DNA of 64,000 nt from Rhodobacteraceae bacterium Alg231-30 (GCA_900143615.1 FREU01000003.1:546237-610236); one strand, 5' to 3'. Positions 1 to 9,506 are shown, numbered from the stretch's first letter. Program-made: numbers and translations. The notes: generated by a model from the letters alone, not told the origin.

Positions 1-2490
1 ATCGCCTTCGATGCGCACCGACAACCCGTAACGGGCTTCGATTTGCGTCACATGCTCGCGCTTTTGGTTCATGATGTAATTGGCAATCGCGACAGGCGCT
101 TTCACCAAGACTTCACGCGAGCGACGGCGTGTGCCTTCTTCTTCAATCTGACGCAGGATCGACAACGCCATGTTGTCCTCTGAGCGGATCAAGCCTGTGC
201 CATGACAATGTGGACAAGGCTGTGTCGTCGCCTCAATCATGCCCGGACGCAGACGCTGACGGCTCATTTCCATCAGACCAAAGCCCGAAATGCGACCGAT
301 CTGAATACGGGCGCGGTCGGTCTTCAGCTTATCTTTCATCCGCTTTTCAACGGCGCTGTTGTTTTTACGCTCGTCCATGTCGATGAAATCGATCACGATC
401 AGACCGGCAAGGTCGCGCAGGCGCAGCTGGCGTGCCACTTCTTCGGCAGCCTCAAGGTTGGTTTTGACCGCAGTATCCTCAATCGAGCCTTCTTTGGTGG
501 CCCGACCAGAGTTCACATCAATTGCAACCAAAGCTTCGGTCACACCAATTACGATATACCCACCGGACTTCAACTGCACCGTCGGGTTAAACATCCCTGA
601 CAGATAGCTTTCCACCTGATAGCGCGCAAACAAAGGCAATGCATCGCCATAGCGTTTCACGTTTTTGGCGTGCGACGGCATGATCATTTTCATGAAGTCT
701 TTGGCAATGCGATAGCCGCGTTCGCCTTCGACCAGAACCTCGTCAATCTCGCGCGAGTACAGATCGCGGATCGAGCGTTTGATCAGATCACCTTCTTCAT
801 AGATCTTTGCAGGCGCGATGGATTTCAACGTCAGCGCGCGGATCTGTTCCCACATGCGTTGAAGGTATTCATAGTCGCGCTTGATTTCGGTCTTGGTGCG
901 CTTGGCCCCGGCCGTGCGGATAATCAGACCAGCACCCTGCGGCACGTCGATTTCGCCGGCAATTTCTTTAAGCTTCTTACGATCCGGTGCATTGGTGATT
1001 TTGCGCGAAATCCCACCACCGCGTGCGGTGTTTGGCATCAGCACACAATAACGACCCGCCAGCGACAGATATGTCGTCAGCGCTGCACCCTTGTTGCCGC
1101 GCTCTTCTTTTACGACTTGCACCAGAAGGATCTGGCGAACCTTGATCACTTCCTGAATTTTGTAACGACGCGGGCGCGGTTTGCGCGGCGGACGAATGTC
1201 CTCGCTGTCGTCTTCATCAGCAACCGATTCAATATTGGCGTCACGCGCCGTCGCATCTTTACCACGCGCAGTTGTCTCGTCTTCGGCGGCGTCATCTTCA
1301 GAAGAAGATTCTTCTGACGCAGTTTCCTCGACAGCTGGATCTACCTCTTCTGCCGCATCATTCTCTTCTGCCGCATCATTGGTTTCTACTGTGGCGTCCT
1401 GTTCGACAGTTTCTGTAACCGGTTCGGCTTCAGCCTCAGCTGCAACTTCGAGAGCTACATCTTCACCTGTCGGAACGTCTTCGGCTTCGGCTTCGGCTTC
1501 GGCTTCGGCAGGAGTTGCTACTTCAACGATCGGCTCGGCAACGTCTGCTTCTGCTTTTGGCGCAGGCTCTGGGTCGGCGACGACCTCAGCATCGCGCAAG
1601 GTTTCTTCGCCTGTTTCCAGATCTTTAGACGCTACAGCGTCTTCACCTTCAGTCGCTGCAGCGATTGTCTTGCCCTTGCCGTCATCCTTGTCATCGGCAG
1701 TGTCCGCCGCTTCATCAACGACGGGCTCTTCAGAAGGCTCTTGCGGTTCAATGACTTCAGCCACCGCGACTTCGTTCGAATCAGCCGCGTCTTGGGCAAC
1801 CTTGTCAGAGGTTTCTTCAGACGCTTCAACCGGAGCATCTTCAGTAACAGCTTCCGCTTCAGCAACCACTTCAGCATCTGCAGCCTCAGTAGGCTCTTCT
1901 ACTGGGGCCTCCGCGACCAACTCCATGGGAGACAACCCTTCTTCGGTATCATCTCCACTGCTATCAGATTGAAAATCAATCATTTCCATTCCGGAAATGT
2001 CGTCAGTCTTAGCGCGCGGCGCATCAGTAACGGCAACGTCTTGCACAGTTTCTTCCGCCTGAGGCGTGGCCTCAGTTGCCTCTGTGGCTTCCGTCGCTGC
2101 CCCAGTCACCGTCTCTTTGGGCTTGCGACTACGAGAGCGCGAGCGAGACCGTGAACGTTTGGGTTTTTCTTCTTCCTCGTCCCGCGCCTTCATGGACTCT
2201 GCATAAGCGCGTTCTTCTTCCATCAGCGCCTCGCGGTCCGCCACTGGAATTTGATAGTAGTCAGGATGAATTTCCGAAAACGCCAGAAACCCGTGACGAT
2301 TTCCACCATAGTCGACAAAAGCCGCCTGAAGCGACGGTTCGACGCGGGTTACTTTTGCAAGATATATATTGCCTGCTAGTTGACGTTTATTTTCAGACTC
2401 AAAGTCGAATTCCTCAACTTTGTTTCCGTCAACCACCACAACGCGGGTCTCTTCCGCGTGGGTGGCATCGATGAGCATTTTCTTAGCCAT
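1..2490 (-). CDS. rne: Ribonuclease E (3' end off the window)
   Basis: Endoribonuclease that starts mRNA decay and processes rRNA and tRNA precursors; it is the scaffold of the degradosome. The first 830 codons are in the window. The start is ATG at 2490 (protein begins MAKKMLIDATHAEETR). The S1 domain (from about residue 37) is split by a long insert, roughly residues 105-430, made mostly of Glu, Ala, Val and Pro with an Arg/Ser stretch at its start; such inserts are typical of alphaproteobacterial RNase E. The fold resumes at RRYKIQEVIKVRQ. The DNase-I-like catalytic region holds VIDFIDMDERKNN, and the zinc-link is CPHC at residues 759-762. A tandem hexanucleotide inside the insert encodes repeated Ala-Glu. 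Upstream lies a gene-free, GC-rich interval of about 580 bases that may be a long leader; RNase E autoregulates through its leader in E. coli, but no related element is recognised here. Identity is secure. Confidence 0.96.
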   Translation of the reverse strand, partial: MAKKMLIDATHAEETRVVVVDGNKVEEFDFESENKRQLAGNIYLAKVTRVEPSLQAAFVDYGGNRHGFLAFSEIHPDYYQIPVADREALMEEERAYAESMKARDEEEEKPKRSRSRSRSRSRKPKETVTGAATEATEATEATPQAEETVQDVAVTDAPRAKTDDISGMEMIDFQSDSSGDDTEEGLSPMELVAEAPVEEPTEAADAEVVAEAEAVTEDAPVEASEETSDKVAQDAADSNEVAVAEVIEPQEPSEEPVVDEAADTADDKDDGKGKTIAAATEGEDAVASKDLETGEETLRDAEVVADPEPAPKAEADVAEPIVEVATPAEAEAEAEAEDVPTGEDVALEVAAEAEAEPVTETVEQDATVETNDAAEENDAAEEVDPAVEETASEESSSEDDAAEDETTARGKDATARDANIESVADEDDSEDIRPPRKPRPRRYKIQEVIKVRQILLVQVVKEERGNKGAALTTYLSLAGRYCVLMPNTARGGGISRKITNAPDRKKLKEIAGEIDVPQGAGLIIRTAGAKRTKTEIKRDYEYLQRMWEQIRALTLKSIAPAKIYEEGDLIKRSIRDLYSREIDEVLVEGERGYRIAKDFMKMIMPSHAKNVKRYGDALPLFARYQVESYLSGMFNPTVQLKSGGYIVIGVTEALVAIDVNSGRATKEGSIEDTAVKTNLEAAEEVARQLRLRDLAGLIVIDFIDMDERKNNSAVEKRMKDKLKTDRARIQIGRISGFGLMEMSRQRLRPGMIEATTQPCPHCHGTGLIRSEDNMALSILRQIEEEGTRRRSREVLVKAPVAIANYIMNQKREHVTQIEARYGLSVRIEGD
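1479..1510. repeat. Tandem hexanucleotide repeat inside rne
   Basis: About five consecutive copies of a 6-base unit (ggcttc on the plus strand). Read on the rne strand it encodes alternating Ala and Glu within the acidic insert of RNase E. The unit length is a multiple of three, so gain or loss of copies would keep the frame. Confidence 0.85.
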
Positions 2491-3072
2491 GTTATCCGTT
2501 TGCACCCGCGTAATCGACGGCTGTAGCCCGGTGGACCAACAGTGTTTCGACTTTGGGGGTGTCTTGTCAGGGCGAGAGTGGGCGCGCGGCCAAGAGGGCC
2601 GCTGACGGCCTCTGCTCGGTCTCGATGTATATTCGCGCGCTTCATCGCGTTTCTTCTCCGACACAGTGCCGCATTGTGCGGCTCCTGCGCCTGTTGCAAG
2701 CCCGCCAGGTCGTGGCTGGGCGTCTCTTTGATCCGTTTTATGGACCCAATCGGTCTGAAGTTAGTCGCGGGCTCTTGGCCATTCGACGACGGGACTTCAG
2801 CGAAACTCATTTGGTCAGACACATAATCGTCTGCCGTCTTGATACATAAAACCAGCATGGGGGGAATTACAATGGTCAATCGCCATCTGTTGTCCACAAG
2901 TGCGTCGCGGCCGCCAAGTTTTATCTTGGCGACCGCAATACTTAGGACCTAGGACCCTTTGAAAGGCCCGAAATCAGCGTCAAACAGCGTTCCATCCGAC
3001 GCGTAAGTTATTTATTTAAAAACACACGGACATGGCAAACGTCACCGACTCTGCCATGTCAATTGTTATACC
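2491..3072. other. Gene-free interval between dctD and rne
   Basis: No credible gene. The one longer open frame here (minus strand, 2376-2897) runs into the rne start and resembles no protein. The interval must hold the rne promoter and leader (minus strand) and the 3' end of the dctBD transcript. Visible structure: a GC-rich inverted repeat at 2585-2601 (GCGGCC / GGCCGC, 5-base loop), a longer stem at 2907-2936, and a short direct repeat (TAGGACC twice) near 2943-2956. Confidence 0.7.
2907..2936. other. Inverted repeat (stem-loop) upstream of rne
   Basis: Arms 2907-2918 and 2925-2936 pair over 12 positions with one mismatch around a 6-base loop (TTTTAT). No T-tract follows on either strand, so a classic intrinsic terminator is not supported. 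It could be part of the rne promoter region or a processing signal for dctBD mRNA. Confidence 0.55.
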
Positions 3073-4407
3073 TCAGAGGTAATCAGCGCGCTGAAGACCG
3101 TATTTCGCCATTTTTTCGTTCAAAGTACGACGTGGCAGACGCAACTCTTCCATAACACCCGCAATTGATCCACGATGACGGCGCATGGTGTTGTCAATCA
3201 ACATACGTTCAAAGGCTTCGACGTATTCTTTGAGCGGCTTGCCTTCGGTTGTCATAACAGGCTGCATCTCATCATGGTCTGACATCAACAGTGACGCAAT
3301 AGTCCCACCGCCACGACGGCTTTGCAGCACGGCGCGTTCAGCCAGATTGATCAACTGGCGAATGTTACCCGGCCAAGGCGCTTGCAACAGTTGCGCAGCT
3401 TCCTGAGCGCTGACTTTTGGAGCGTCACAGCCATATTCGTCAGAGAACTGATCGGACAGGCGTGTGAACAAGGTCAGAATATCTTCTCCACGCTGGCGCA
3501 GCGGTGGCACAGTGATGCGCAACGCAGCCAAGCGATAGAACAAATCAGGGCGCAGCGCGTCTTCACAGGTGCGGTCCTGCTCCTGCAAGTTACAAATCGC
3601 AATGATCCGCGTTTCAGCGGGCGTGCCCTGCTCATTGATCACATTCAACAAACGTGCCTGCAAAGTGTCGCTCAGACGCTCTATGTCTTCCAGAACCAAC
3701 GTGCCACCACGGGCTTCTTCGATCGCCGGCAACTGGCTGTCTTCTGGGTTCATCGGACCAAACAGACGTTTGGAAAGTTGATCTTCGTCCAGAGCGCCAC
3801 AGCTAACCAGAACAAACTTTTTACCTGCGCGGCTACCAACAGCGTGCAGCGCGTGTGCAACCAGCGTTTTACCTGTTCCGGTTTCGCCGTCGATCAGAAC
3901 GTGCCCATCGGCTTGTCCGAGATCCAAAATGTCTTCACGCAGACGCTCGATGACCGGGCTTGAGCCAATCATCTTGTTCATGATCTGGCCGCCATCGCTC
4001 AATTCACGACGCAACGCCCGATTGTCCAACGTCAGGCGACGCGCATTTGTTGCACGCTTGGCCAATTGTGTCATCCGGTCGGGATTAAATGGCTTCTCAA
4101 GGAAATCAAACGCACCGACGCGCATGGCTTCCACCGCCATTGGGACATCACCATGTCCAGTGATCATAATCACAGGCAATGCGCTGTCTGATCCCATCAG
4201 TTTCTTTAGAAACTGCATACCGTCCATACCTGGCATTTTGATATCGGATATCACAATGCCCGGATACTCCGGTCCCAACGCCTTTAGCGCATCTTCTGCG
4301 CTGGCGAATGTTTCTGTGTCATATCCGGAAAGCGCCAGCCATTGACTGATCGATTGCCGCATATCCTGCTCGTCATCTACGATCGCGATTTTCATGCCTT
4401 GGGCCAC
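3073..4407 (-). CDS. dctD: DctD-type two-component response regulator lacking GAFTGA
   Basis: NtrC-family transcriptional regulator, partner of the adjacent DctB; the family controls C4-dicarboxylate uptake. 444 residues: receiver domain 1-120 with phospho-acceptor D55; AAA+ domain with Walker A GETGTGKT (174-181) and a Walker B variant ending in E-D (236-241) instead of D-E; Fis-type helix-turn-helix at the C-terminus (RLPRRTLNEKMAKYG). After LFG (215-217) the GAFTGA loop that contacts sigma-54 is absent, so it probably does not act as a normal sigma-54 activator. The start is GTG at 4407 with GGAG about 8 bases upstream, 4 bases after the dctB stop; an ATG at 4395 is the alternative. No dctP/Q/M transporter genes lie in the window, so the target is inferred from family only. 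Confidence 0.85.
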   Translation of the reverse strand: MAQGMKIAIVDDEQDMRQSISQWLALSGYDTETFASAEDALKALGPEYPGIVISDIKMPGMDGMQFLKKLMGSDSALPVIMITGHGDVPMAVEAMRVGAFDFLEKPFNPDRMTQLAKRATNARRLTLDNRALRRELSDGGQIMNKMIGSSPVIERLREDILDLGQADGHVLIDGETGTGKTLVAHALHAVGSRAGKKFVLVSCGALDEDQLSKRLFGPMNPEDSQLPAIEEARGGTLVLEDIERLSDTLQARLLNVINEQGTPAETRIIAICNLQEQDRTCEDALRPDLFYRLAALRITVPPLRQRGEDILTLFTRLSDQFSDEYGCDAPKVSAQEAAQLLQAPWPGNIRQLINLAERAVLQSRRGGGTIASLLMSDHDEMQPVMTTEGKPLKEYVEAFERMLIDNTMRRHRGSIAGVMEELRLPRRTLNEKMAKYGLQRADYL

Positions 4408-4411
4408 GAAA

Positions 4412-6172
4412 CTACTCCGCTGCTTCTATGTCTTCGGTTAAGATAGGAAGTTGTACCTCAAATACAGCCCCCCCCTCCTGGCCATTTCTTGCGGTTAGTC
4501 TTCCACCGAGGTCATTCACGATCCCGGAGGAGATCGCAAGCCCCAATCCGACGCCTTCGCCCGGTTGTTTGGTCGTAAAGAACGGTTCAAACAAATCATC
4601 TAGGTTTTCGATGCCGGTGCCATTGTCTCGAACCGTCAATGTCGCGGTTTCCCCAGCGGCAAGCAATATCTCGATTTCCGGCTCGTTCACACTTTTGGTC
4701 GCGTCCAGAGCATTGCGCAAAAGATTGATGATCACCTGCTCAAGCCGCACCCGATCGCCCATAACGCGCACTGAATGCTGAGGCAAAATTCGCTGAATGT
4801 GAATTTCACGTTGCCGCAATTGGGGCTCCATCATCGAAGTTGCCGAGGCCACTGCCTCAACCAAATCGACCGGTTGAAACTCTTCTCCACCTTTTCTGGC
4901 GAAAGATTTTAACTGCTTTGTGATCGATCCCATGCGCCCGATCAGATCGTCAATTCTTTGAAATGACGCCTCAGCTTCTTCATGCCGATTGCGCCCCAAA
5001 AGCAATTTTGCACCCGCCAAATAAGTCTTCATAGCAGCCAAGGGTTGGTTCAATTCATGGCTGACAGCGGCTGACATTTCCCCCAGAGCAGCCAATTTTG
5101 AACTCTGCGCAAGGCTCTGCTCGGCGACTGCAAGACTCTGCTGCATGCGCTCTCGTTCTGAAATTTCCCTTTGAAGTCTGCGGTTTAGGGCGCGCAGCTC
5201 AACTGACTCTTTTTGAAACGTTGCCATTCTGGACGCATTTTTTCGGCTGAGTAGGTAAAATGCCAAAGCCAACAGAATTGCGAAGACCATAATCTCCAGC
5301 GCCAACACCGCATTCACTTTCTGACGAACATCATCATATGTCGTAAAAGACGTCATGTGCCACCCACGGAATGGAATACGAGTATCCTTCCGCATCATAG
5401 CTTCACCTTGAATGTAGATATCGCTGTTTTGCTGTGTCCAATCAGCCGTCGCCTGAATAGCACGATCAATAGCCCCTTGCGCGGGTTGGCGCGCCAGGGC
5501 TTCTTCCTCGTTCAGTCCCCGCCAGCGCGGCTCCGAACTCAGGATTATTTTACCTTGGCTGTCCTTTACAAAAACAGCCTCTGAAATCCCCGCCCAAGTT
5601 CGCTCAAATTTCTGCAAATCCACTTCGACGGCGATCACCCCCAGAAGGTGCCCGGGGCTATCAAGCCTCCGAGAATATATGAACCGCGTTCCGACTTCGA
5701 TATCTTCTGCTACGGTGAAAAGTGTCACATTTGACCGCAGTGCATTTACAAAAAATTCTTGGTTACGATACTGCACTCCGAGACGGGTGCGGTTTGTTGC
5801 CGCAACCGTGCGTCCGGTCTCATCTAGCAGAAAAAGAGACGACGCACCGATTTCTTCAACAAAGGAAATCAGACGCGCGGTAGATTGGGAAAAGTCGCCT
5901 GTTTCCAGCGCGTTAATCAATTCGGGGTCTTTTGCGAGTAACTGCGGCACGATCGCGCTGCGTCGCAACTCGGAAATCAAATTCCCTGAATACAGCGCCA
6001 TGCGCAATTCAGCTTGGTTTCGGGTATTGTCAGTAAATCGCGCCGTAAGGAACCAGTTTGTCGTCCAAATGGTTACCCCAGCCACCAAGAAAAGAAAAAG
6101 CAAAGCAAGACGTGTGCGCCAATTGGCGATCACTGGCCGTTGCGGCATCTCCTGCAATGAACTGGGTGTCAT
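4412..6172 (-). CDS. dctB: DctB-type sensor histidine kinase
   Basis: Inner-membrane kinase that senses periplasmic C4-dicarboxylates in characterised relatives and phosphorylates DctD. 586 residues: transmembrane helix 20-42, a periplasmic sensor of about 240 residues (double-PAS/Cache type by size and pattern), second helix 287-309, a coiled linker (about 315-360), then the H-box with H372 in AAVSHELNQPLAAMK. The ATPase domain has N-box INLLRNALDA, G1 DNGTGIE and the loop TTKQPGEGVGLGLAIS. It is first in a two-gene operon; dctD follows after 4 bases. Only 36 bases separate its start from the purQ stop upstream, so read-through from the purine genes is possible. Confidence 0.88.
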   Translation of the reverse strand: MTPSSLQEMPQRPVIANWRTRLALLFLFLVAGVTIWTTNWFLTARFTDNTRNQAELRMALYSGNLISELRRSAIVPQLLAKDPELINALETGDFSQSTARLISFVEEIGASSLFLLDETGRTVAATNRTRLGVQYRNQEFFVNALRSNVTLFTVAEDIEVGTRFIYSRRLDSPGHLLGVIAVEVDLQKFERTWAGISEAVFVKDSQGKIILSSEPRWRGLNEEEALARQPAQGAIDRAIQATADWTQQNSDIYIQGEAMMRKDTRIPFRGWHMTSFTTYDDVRQKVNAVLALEIMVFAILLALAFYLLSRKNASRMATFQKESVELRALNRRLQREISERERMQQSLAVAEQSLAQSSKLAALGEMSAAVSHELNQPLAAMKTYLAGAKLLLGRNRHEEAEASFQRIDDLIGRMGSITKQLKSFARKGGEEFQPVDLVEAVASATSMMEPQLRQREIHIQRILPQHSVRVMGDRVRLEQVIINLLRNALDATKSVNEPEIEILLAAGETATLTVRDNGTGIENLDDLFEPFFTTKQPGEGVGLGLAISSGIVNDLGGRLTARNGQEGGAVFEVQLPILTEDIEAAE

Positions 6173-6208
6173 GCCCCAAGCCTACGCGCCTCAGGGCACC
6201 GCCTCAAG

Positions 6209-6877
6209 TCAGGCGTTAGCGAATTGTTCCAACATCGCGCGAAACATCGCCGTGCCATCCGTGCCGCCATGGCCAGAATCCGCCGCACGTTCGGGGTGAG
6301 GCATCATTCCAAGCACGCGGCGGTTGCGCGAAACCACACCAGCGATGTCTGCTACCGATCCATTTGGGTTGTCGGTATATGTGAATGCAATCCGGTCTTG
6401 ATCACGCAACTCGGCAAGCTTGGCGTCTTCTACAAAGTAATTGCCGTCATGATGGGCGATCGGCACGTTGATCACGTCTTTGGCGCTATAGCCACTGGTG
6501 AAGGCTGTGTCGGTAGTCTCAACCGTCAGACCCACTGTGCGGCAGATGTACTTCAGTCCCGAATTACGACGCAACGCACCTGGCAAAAGGCCGGTCTCGG
6601 TCAGAATTTGGAAGCCGTTACACACCCCAAGCGCATAGCCACCGCGTTCGGCATGTGCCACCAATGAGCGGCAAATCGGTGAGTTGGCCGCAATCGCACC
6701 ACAACGCAGATAATCGCCAAACGAAAACCCGCCGGGCACACCAACAATATCGACACCTTCAGGTAAAGCGGTATCTTTGTGCCACACCATAGTGACATCC
6801 GCACCGGCCTGCTCAAAGGCCACAGCCAGATCACGATCACAATTGGATCCGGGGAAAACGATGACAGCAGCGCGCAT
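6209..6877 (-). CDS. purQ: Phosphoribosylformylglycinamidine synthase, glutaminase subunit PurQ
   Basis: Class I glutamine amidotransferase subunit of FGAM synthase, supplying ammonia to PurL in de novo purine synthesis (fourth step). 222 residues, normal for the family. Visible catalytic triad: nucleophile C86 in GVCNGFQ, and H194/E196 in MMPHPERA. The conserved N-terminal VFPGSNCDRD is present. It is last in the purC-purS-adh-purQ run, 10 bases after the alcohol dehydrogenase. purL is not in the window. Confidence 0.95.
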   Translation of the reverse strand: MRAAVIVFPGSNCDRDLAVAFEQAGADVTMVWHKDTALPEGVDIVGVPGGFSFGDYLRCGAIAANSPICRSLVAHAERGGYALGVCNGFQILTETGLLPGALRRNSGLKYICRTVGLTVETTDTAFTSGYSAKDVINVPIAHHDGNYFVEDAKLAELRDQDRIAFTYTDNPNGSVADIAGVVSRNRRVLGMMPHPERAADSGHGGTDGTAMFRAMLEQFANA

Positions 6878-6887
6878 GGGCGGTCTC

Positions 6888-7931
6888 CTAGCTCAAAAAA
6901 TCGGTAATCACAGCCACACCCGGAGGGGCGGGCCGGTCAAAGGCAGCAAGCTCGTCGCTGGCCTGTGACAATGAGATGGTTCGGGTGACCAATGGGGACA
7001 GATCAACATGCCCCCCTTCGATCAAATTTAACAAAGACGGGTATCGCCAGCTTGGCATACCCCGTGTGCCATAAAGGCTCAGTTGACCGGAATACACCGC
7101 ATCCATCGGCAATGTCATCTGCGTGTGTTCCCCCGCAGGCATGCCGATTTGCACCATGCGGCCCAACTTGCGCAAGGCGCGCACCGCGGAAACGGTTGTT
7201 GCCTCAATACCCAAGGCCTCGACACTGACATGTGCGCCCCCGCCGGTGATCTCGCGCACCGCATCGATTGAGCCTTCTTCAGAGGCATTCACAACCGCAT
7301 CCGCACCAAGCGCTTTGGCAAAAGCTAGCTTTTCCGGCACGATATCAACAACGACAACTCGCGCACCCAAGGCGCGCCCAAGCAAAAGCGCGGATATTCC
7401 CACACCGCCGCCACCAAACACGGCCAGCCACTCGCCGGGTTGCAGCTTTGCACGCCCGACAAGCGCCTGCCATGCGGTTGTCACGCGGCACCCCAAGGCT
7501 GCCGCGATCTCAGGCTTCATGCTTTCGGGTAGTGCCGTCAGATTGGCATCTGCATGCGCCACCGCAATCATTTCGGCAAAGGCTCCGTCACAGGTAAACC
7601 CAGGCACAACTTGTGTGCTACAGGTCGTCTGATGCCCCGCCGCACAGTCGCCGCAGGTGCCACAGGCCAGAATAAAGGGTGCAATCACCCGATCGCCCAC
7701 GCTCCAGCACGTCACCCCGGCCCCAACCGCAACAACTTCACCACAATACTCATGGCCTGGTGTCATCGGCAGGATCACATCAGGATCAGACCCGCTCCAA
7801 GCGTGCCAATCGCTGCGGCACACACCACAGGCCAAAACGCGCACAACCACCCCGCCCGGTTCCGGTGTCGGATCCGCCACGCTCGTCAACTCCAACGGCT
7901 GACGATAAGTGATCAGGCGCGCAGCCCGCAT
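6888..7931 (-). CDS. Zinc-dependent alcohol dehydrogenase family protein
   Basis: Medium-chain dehydrogenase/reductase, 347 residues. Catalytic zinc ligands C38 (GVCRSD) and H60/E61 (GHE); structural zinc lobe C90, C93, C96, C104; nucleotide-binding GGGGVG at 173-178. The family oxidises alcohols or reduces aldehydes with NAD(P); the substrate cannot be read from sequence. The position is odd: it sits between purS and purQ, its ATG sharing one base with the purS stop (TAATG) and its stop 10 bases before purQ, so it should be co-transcribed with purine genes. Confidence 0.88.
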   Translation of the reverse strand: MRAARLITYRQPLELTSVADPTPEPGGVVVRVLACGVCRSDWHAWSGSDPDVILPMTPGHEYCGEVVAVGAGVTCWSVGDRVIAPFILACGTCGDCAAGHQTTCSTQVVPGFTCDGAFAEMIAVAHADANLTALPESMKPEIAAALGCRVTTAWQALVGRAKLQPGEWLAVFGGGGVGISALLLGRALGARVVVVDIVPEKLAFAKALGADAVVNASEEGSIDAVREITGGGAHVSVEALGIEATTVSAVRALRKLGRMVQIGMPAGEHTQMTLPMDAVYSGQLSLYGTRGMPSWRYPSLLNLIEGGHVDLSPLVTRTISLSQASDELAAFDRPAPPGVAVITDFLS

Positions 7932-8161
7932 TAGCCCAGCTCGATGCGGTAGCTTTCAATCACTGTATTGGCCAGCAGCTTTTCGCACATCTCGGTCACA
8001 GTTGCCTCGGTTGTGCCTTCTGCTAGGTCCAGTTCAATGATCTTGCCCTGACGCACGCCTTCGACGCCATCAAAACCAAGGCTGCCCAAAGCGTGACGCA
8101 CTGCTTCACCCTGCGGGTCCAGAACGCCGTTTTTCAGCATTACAAATACACGAGCCTTCAT
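7931..8161 (-). CDS. purS: Phosphoribosylformylglycinamidine synthase subunit PurS
   Basis: Small subunit that bridges PurL and PurQ in the three-part FGAM synthase. 76 residues (MKARVFVMLKNGVLDPQGEA...), the usual length. I chose ATG 8161 rather than the longer frame starting at 8242, because PurS proteins begin at this MKARV-type sequence and a good ribosome site (GGAGAG) lies about 7 bases upstream. It lies between purC (96 bases upstream) and the alcohol dehydrogenase (one-base overlap). Confidence 0.95.
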   Translation of the reverse strand: MKARVFVMLKNGVLDPQGEAVRHALGSLGFDGVEGVRQGKIIELDLAEGTTEATVTEMCEKLLANTVIESYRIELG

Positions 8162-8257
8162 GTCTTTCTCTCCGGTCTGAGGAAAAAGCCGCATCCCGAC
8201 TTCTTCTCTGCAAAAATACTTACACGCCGCGCTTGTCCCCAAGCGCCGCGAAAGGGA

Positions 8258-9013
8258 TCAGTTCACCAACGTCGGCTTAGGACCTGTGCCTTTGGGCAAA
8301 ACACCCAAACGGCGCGCCACTTCGGCGTAGGCATCCGTCAGGCTGCCCAAATCACGACGGAACACATCTTTGTCGAGCTTCTGACCTGTTTCCATATCCC
8401 ACAAACGACAACTATCCGGGCTGATTTCGTCGGCAACAACCAAACGCTGGAAGTCGCCCTCGTAAATCCGGCCAATCTCGATTTTGAAATCGATCAACTT
8501 GATACCAACGCCGAACATCACGCCGGACATAAAATCGTTCACACGGAGCGCGAGGCCCAGAATATCATCCATGTCTTGCTGGCTGGCCCAGCCAAAAGCC
8601 GCGATATGTTCTTCCGACACCAGCGGATCGCCCAGACTGTCATCTTTAAAACAATATTCCACGATCGGGCGCGGCAACTGTGTGCCCTCTTCAATGCCCA
8701 AGCGTTTGCTCATCGAGCCGGCGGCAAAATTGCGCACGATGATTTCAAGCGGAATAATCTCGCAAGAGCGCACCAGCTGTTCGCGCATATTCAAACGCTT
8801 CAAAAAATGCGTTGGCACGCCAATTTGGTTCAGCCCAGTCATAAAGTACTCGCTCAACCGGTTGTTCAGCGCGCCTTTGCCATCAATGACGTCTTGCTTT
8901 TCAGCATTAAACGCTGTGGCATCATCCTTGAAGTATTGCACAATTGTGCCGGGCTCAGGACCCTCAAACAAAATCTTGGCTTTACCTTCATAGATCTTCT
9001 TGCCGCGCGCCAT
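8258..9013 (-). CDS. purC: SAICAR synthetase PurC
   Basis: Phosphoribosylaminoimidazole-succinocarboxamide synthase, which joins aspartate to CAIR using ATP. 251 residues. Family signatures visible: N-terminal [30 protein letters not shown] in the middle, and the C-terminal [12 protein letters not shown]. It is the first gene of the minus-strand purine cluster; its promoter must lie in the 154 bases shared with the divergent F1-ATPase inhibitor gene. Confidence 0.96.
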   Translation of the reverse strand: MARGKKIYEGKAKILFEGPEPGTIVQYFKDDATAFNAEKQDVIDGKGALNNRLSEYFMTGLNQIGVPTHFLKRLNMREQLVRSCEIIPLEIIVRNFAAGSMSKRLGIEEGTQLPRPIVEYCFKDDSLGDPLVSEEHIAAFGWASQQDMDDILGLALRVNDFMSGVMFGVGIKLIDFKIEIGRIYEGDFQRLVVADEISPDSCRLWDMETGQKLDKDVFRRDLGSLTDAYAEVARRLGVLPKGTGPKPTLVN

Positions 9014-9167
9014 AGCTCACATTCCTCATACACCGGGATGAGTCCCGCATTACGCGCCCTCTTAAGGCATGGGTAGGATTGTCGCAAGCATGCCCACGCC
9101 CCTTGCCCCAAAGCAGTACACAAGGCATACATTTATTAAACCCAAACCAAAAGAGGGGGAGATTCAT

Positions 9168-9482
9168 ATGAACACTTTCAGCGAACGCGAAGCGGCCTTT
9201 GAGGCCTCATTTGCACAAAACGAAGAAAAGCAATTCCAAGCGCGTATGCGCCGCAATCGGTTTATGGCTGTTTGGGCCTCGGCCAAAAAAGGCGAACACG
9301 TCGACCAAGCTCGCAAATTTGCTCTCGAACTGATCAAAAAAGACATCCGCCACATCGAAGACGACGATGTGTTGCATGCGGTTTTGGCCTATCTCGGTGA
9401 TAGCGTCGACGAAGAAATCGTGCGCAAGAAGATGGACGAAATGATGGCCGAAGCCAAAGAGCAAATCGCCAGCGGCATCTAG
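9168..9482 (+). CDS. F1F0-ATP synthase inhibitor zeta subunit (DUF1476)
   Basis: Small soluble protein of 104 residues matching the DUF1476 family, which includes the zeta subunit that blocks ATP hydrolysis by the F1-ATPase of Paracoccus denitrificans. The N-terminus MNTFSEREAAFEASFAQ is the family's inhibitory segment, followed by a charged helical bundle (MRRNRFMAVWASAKKG, DIRHIEDDDVLHAVLAYL). The start is ATG 9168, with a strong purine-rich site (GAGGGGGA) just upstream, instead of the ATG about 100 bases earlier. It is a single-gene unit, divergent from purC and closed by a strong terminator. Confidence 0.9.
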   Translation: MNTFSEREAAFEASFAQNEEKQFQARMRRNRFMAVWASAKKGEHVDQARKFALELIKKDIRHIEDDDVLHAVLAYLGDSVDEEIVRKKMDEMMAEAKEQIASGI

Positions 9483-9506
9483 CCATGCGTTATTTTGACA
9501 ATTGAG

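Noticed and set aside
1181..1972. 263-codon Ser/Ala-rich open frame on the plus strand
   Set aside because: It is the antisense of the Glu/Ala-rich RNase E insert; low complexity of the real gene keeps the opposite frame open.
2376..2897. 173-codon open frame on the minus strand upstream of rne
   Set aside because: It overlaps the rne start in another frame, has no ribosome site and no recognisable protein pattern.
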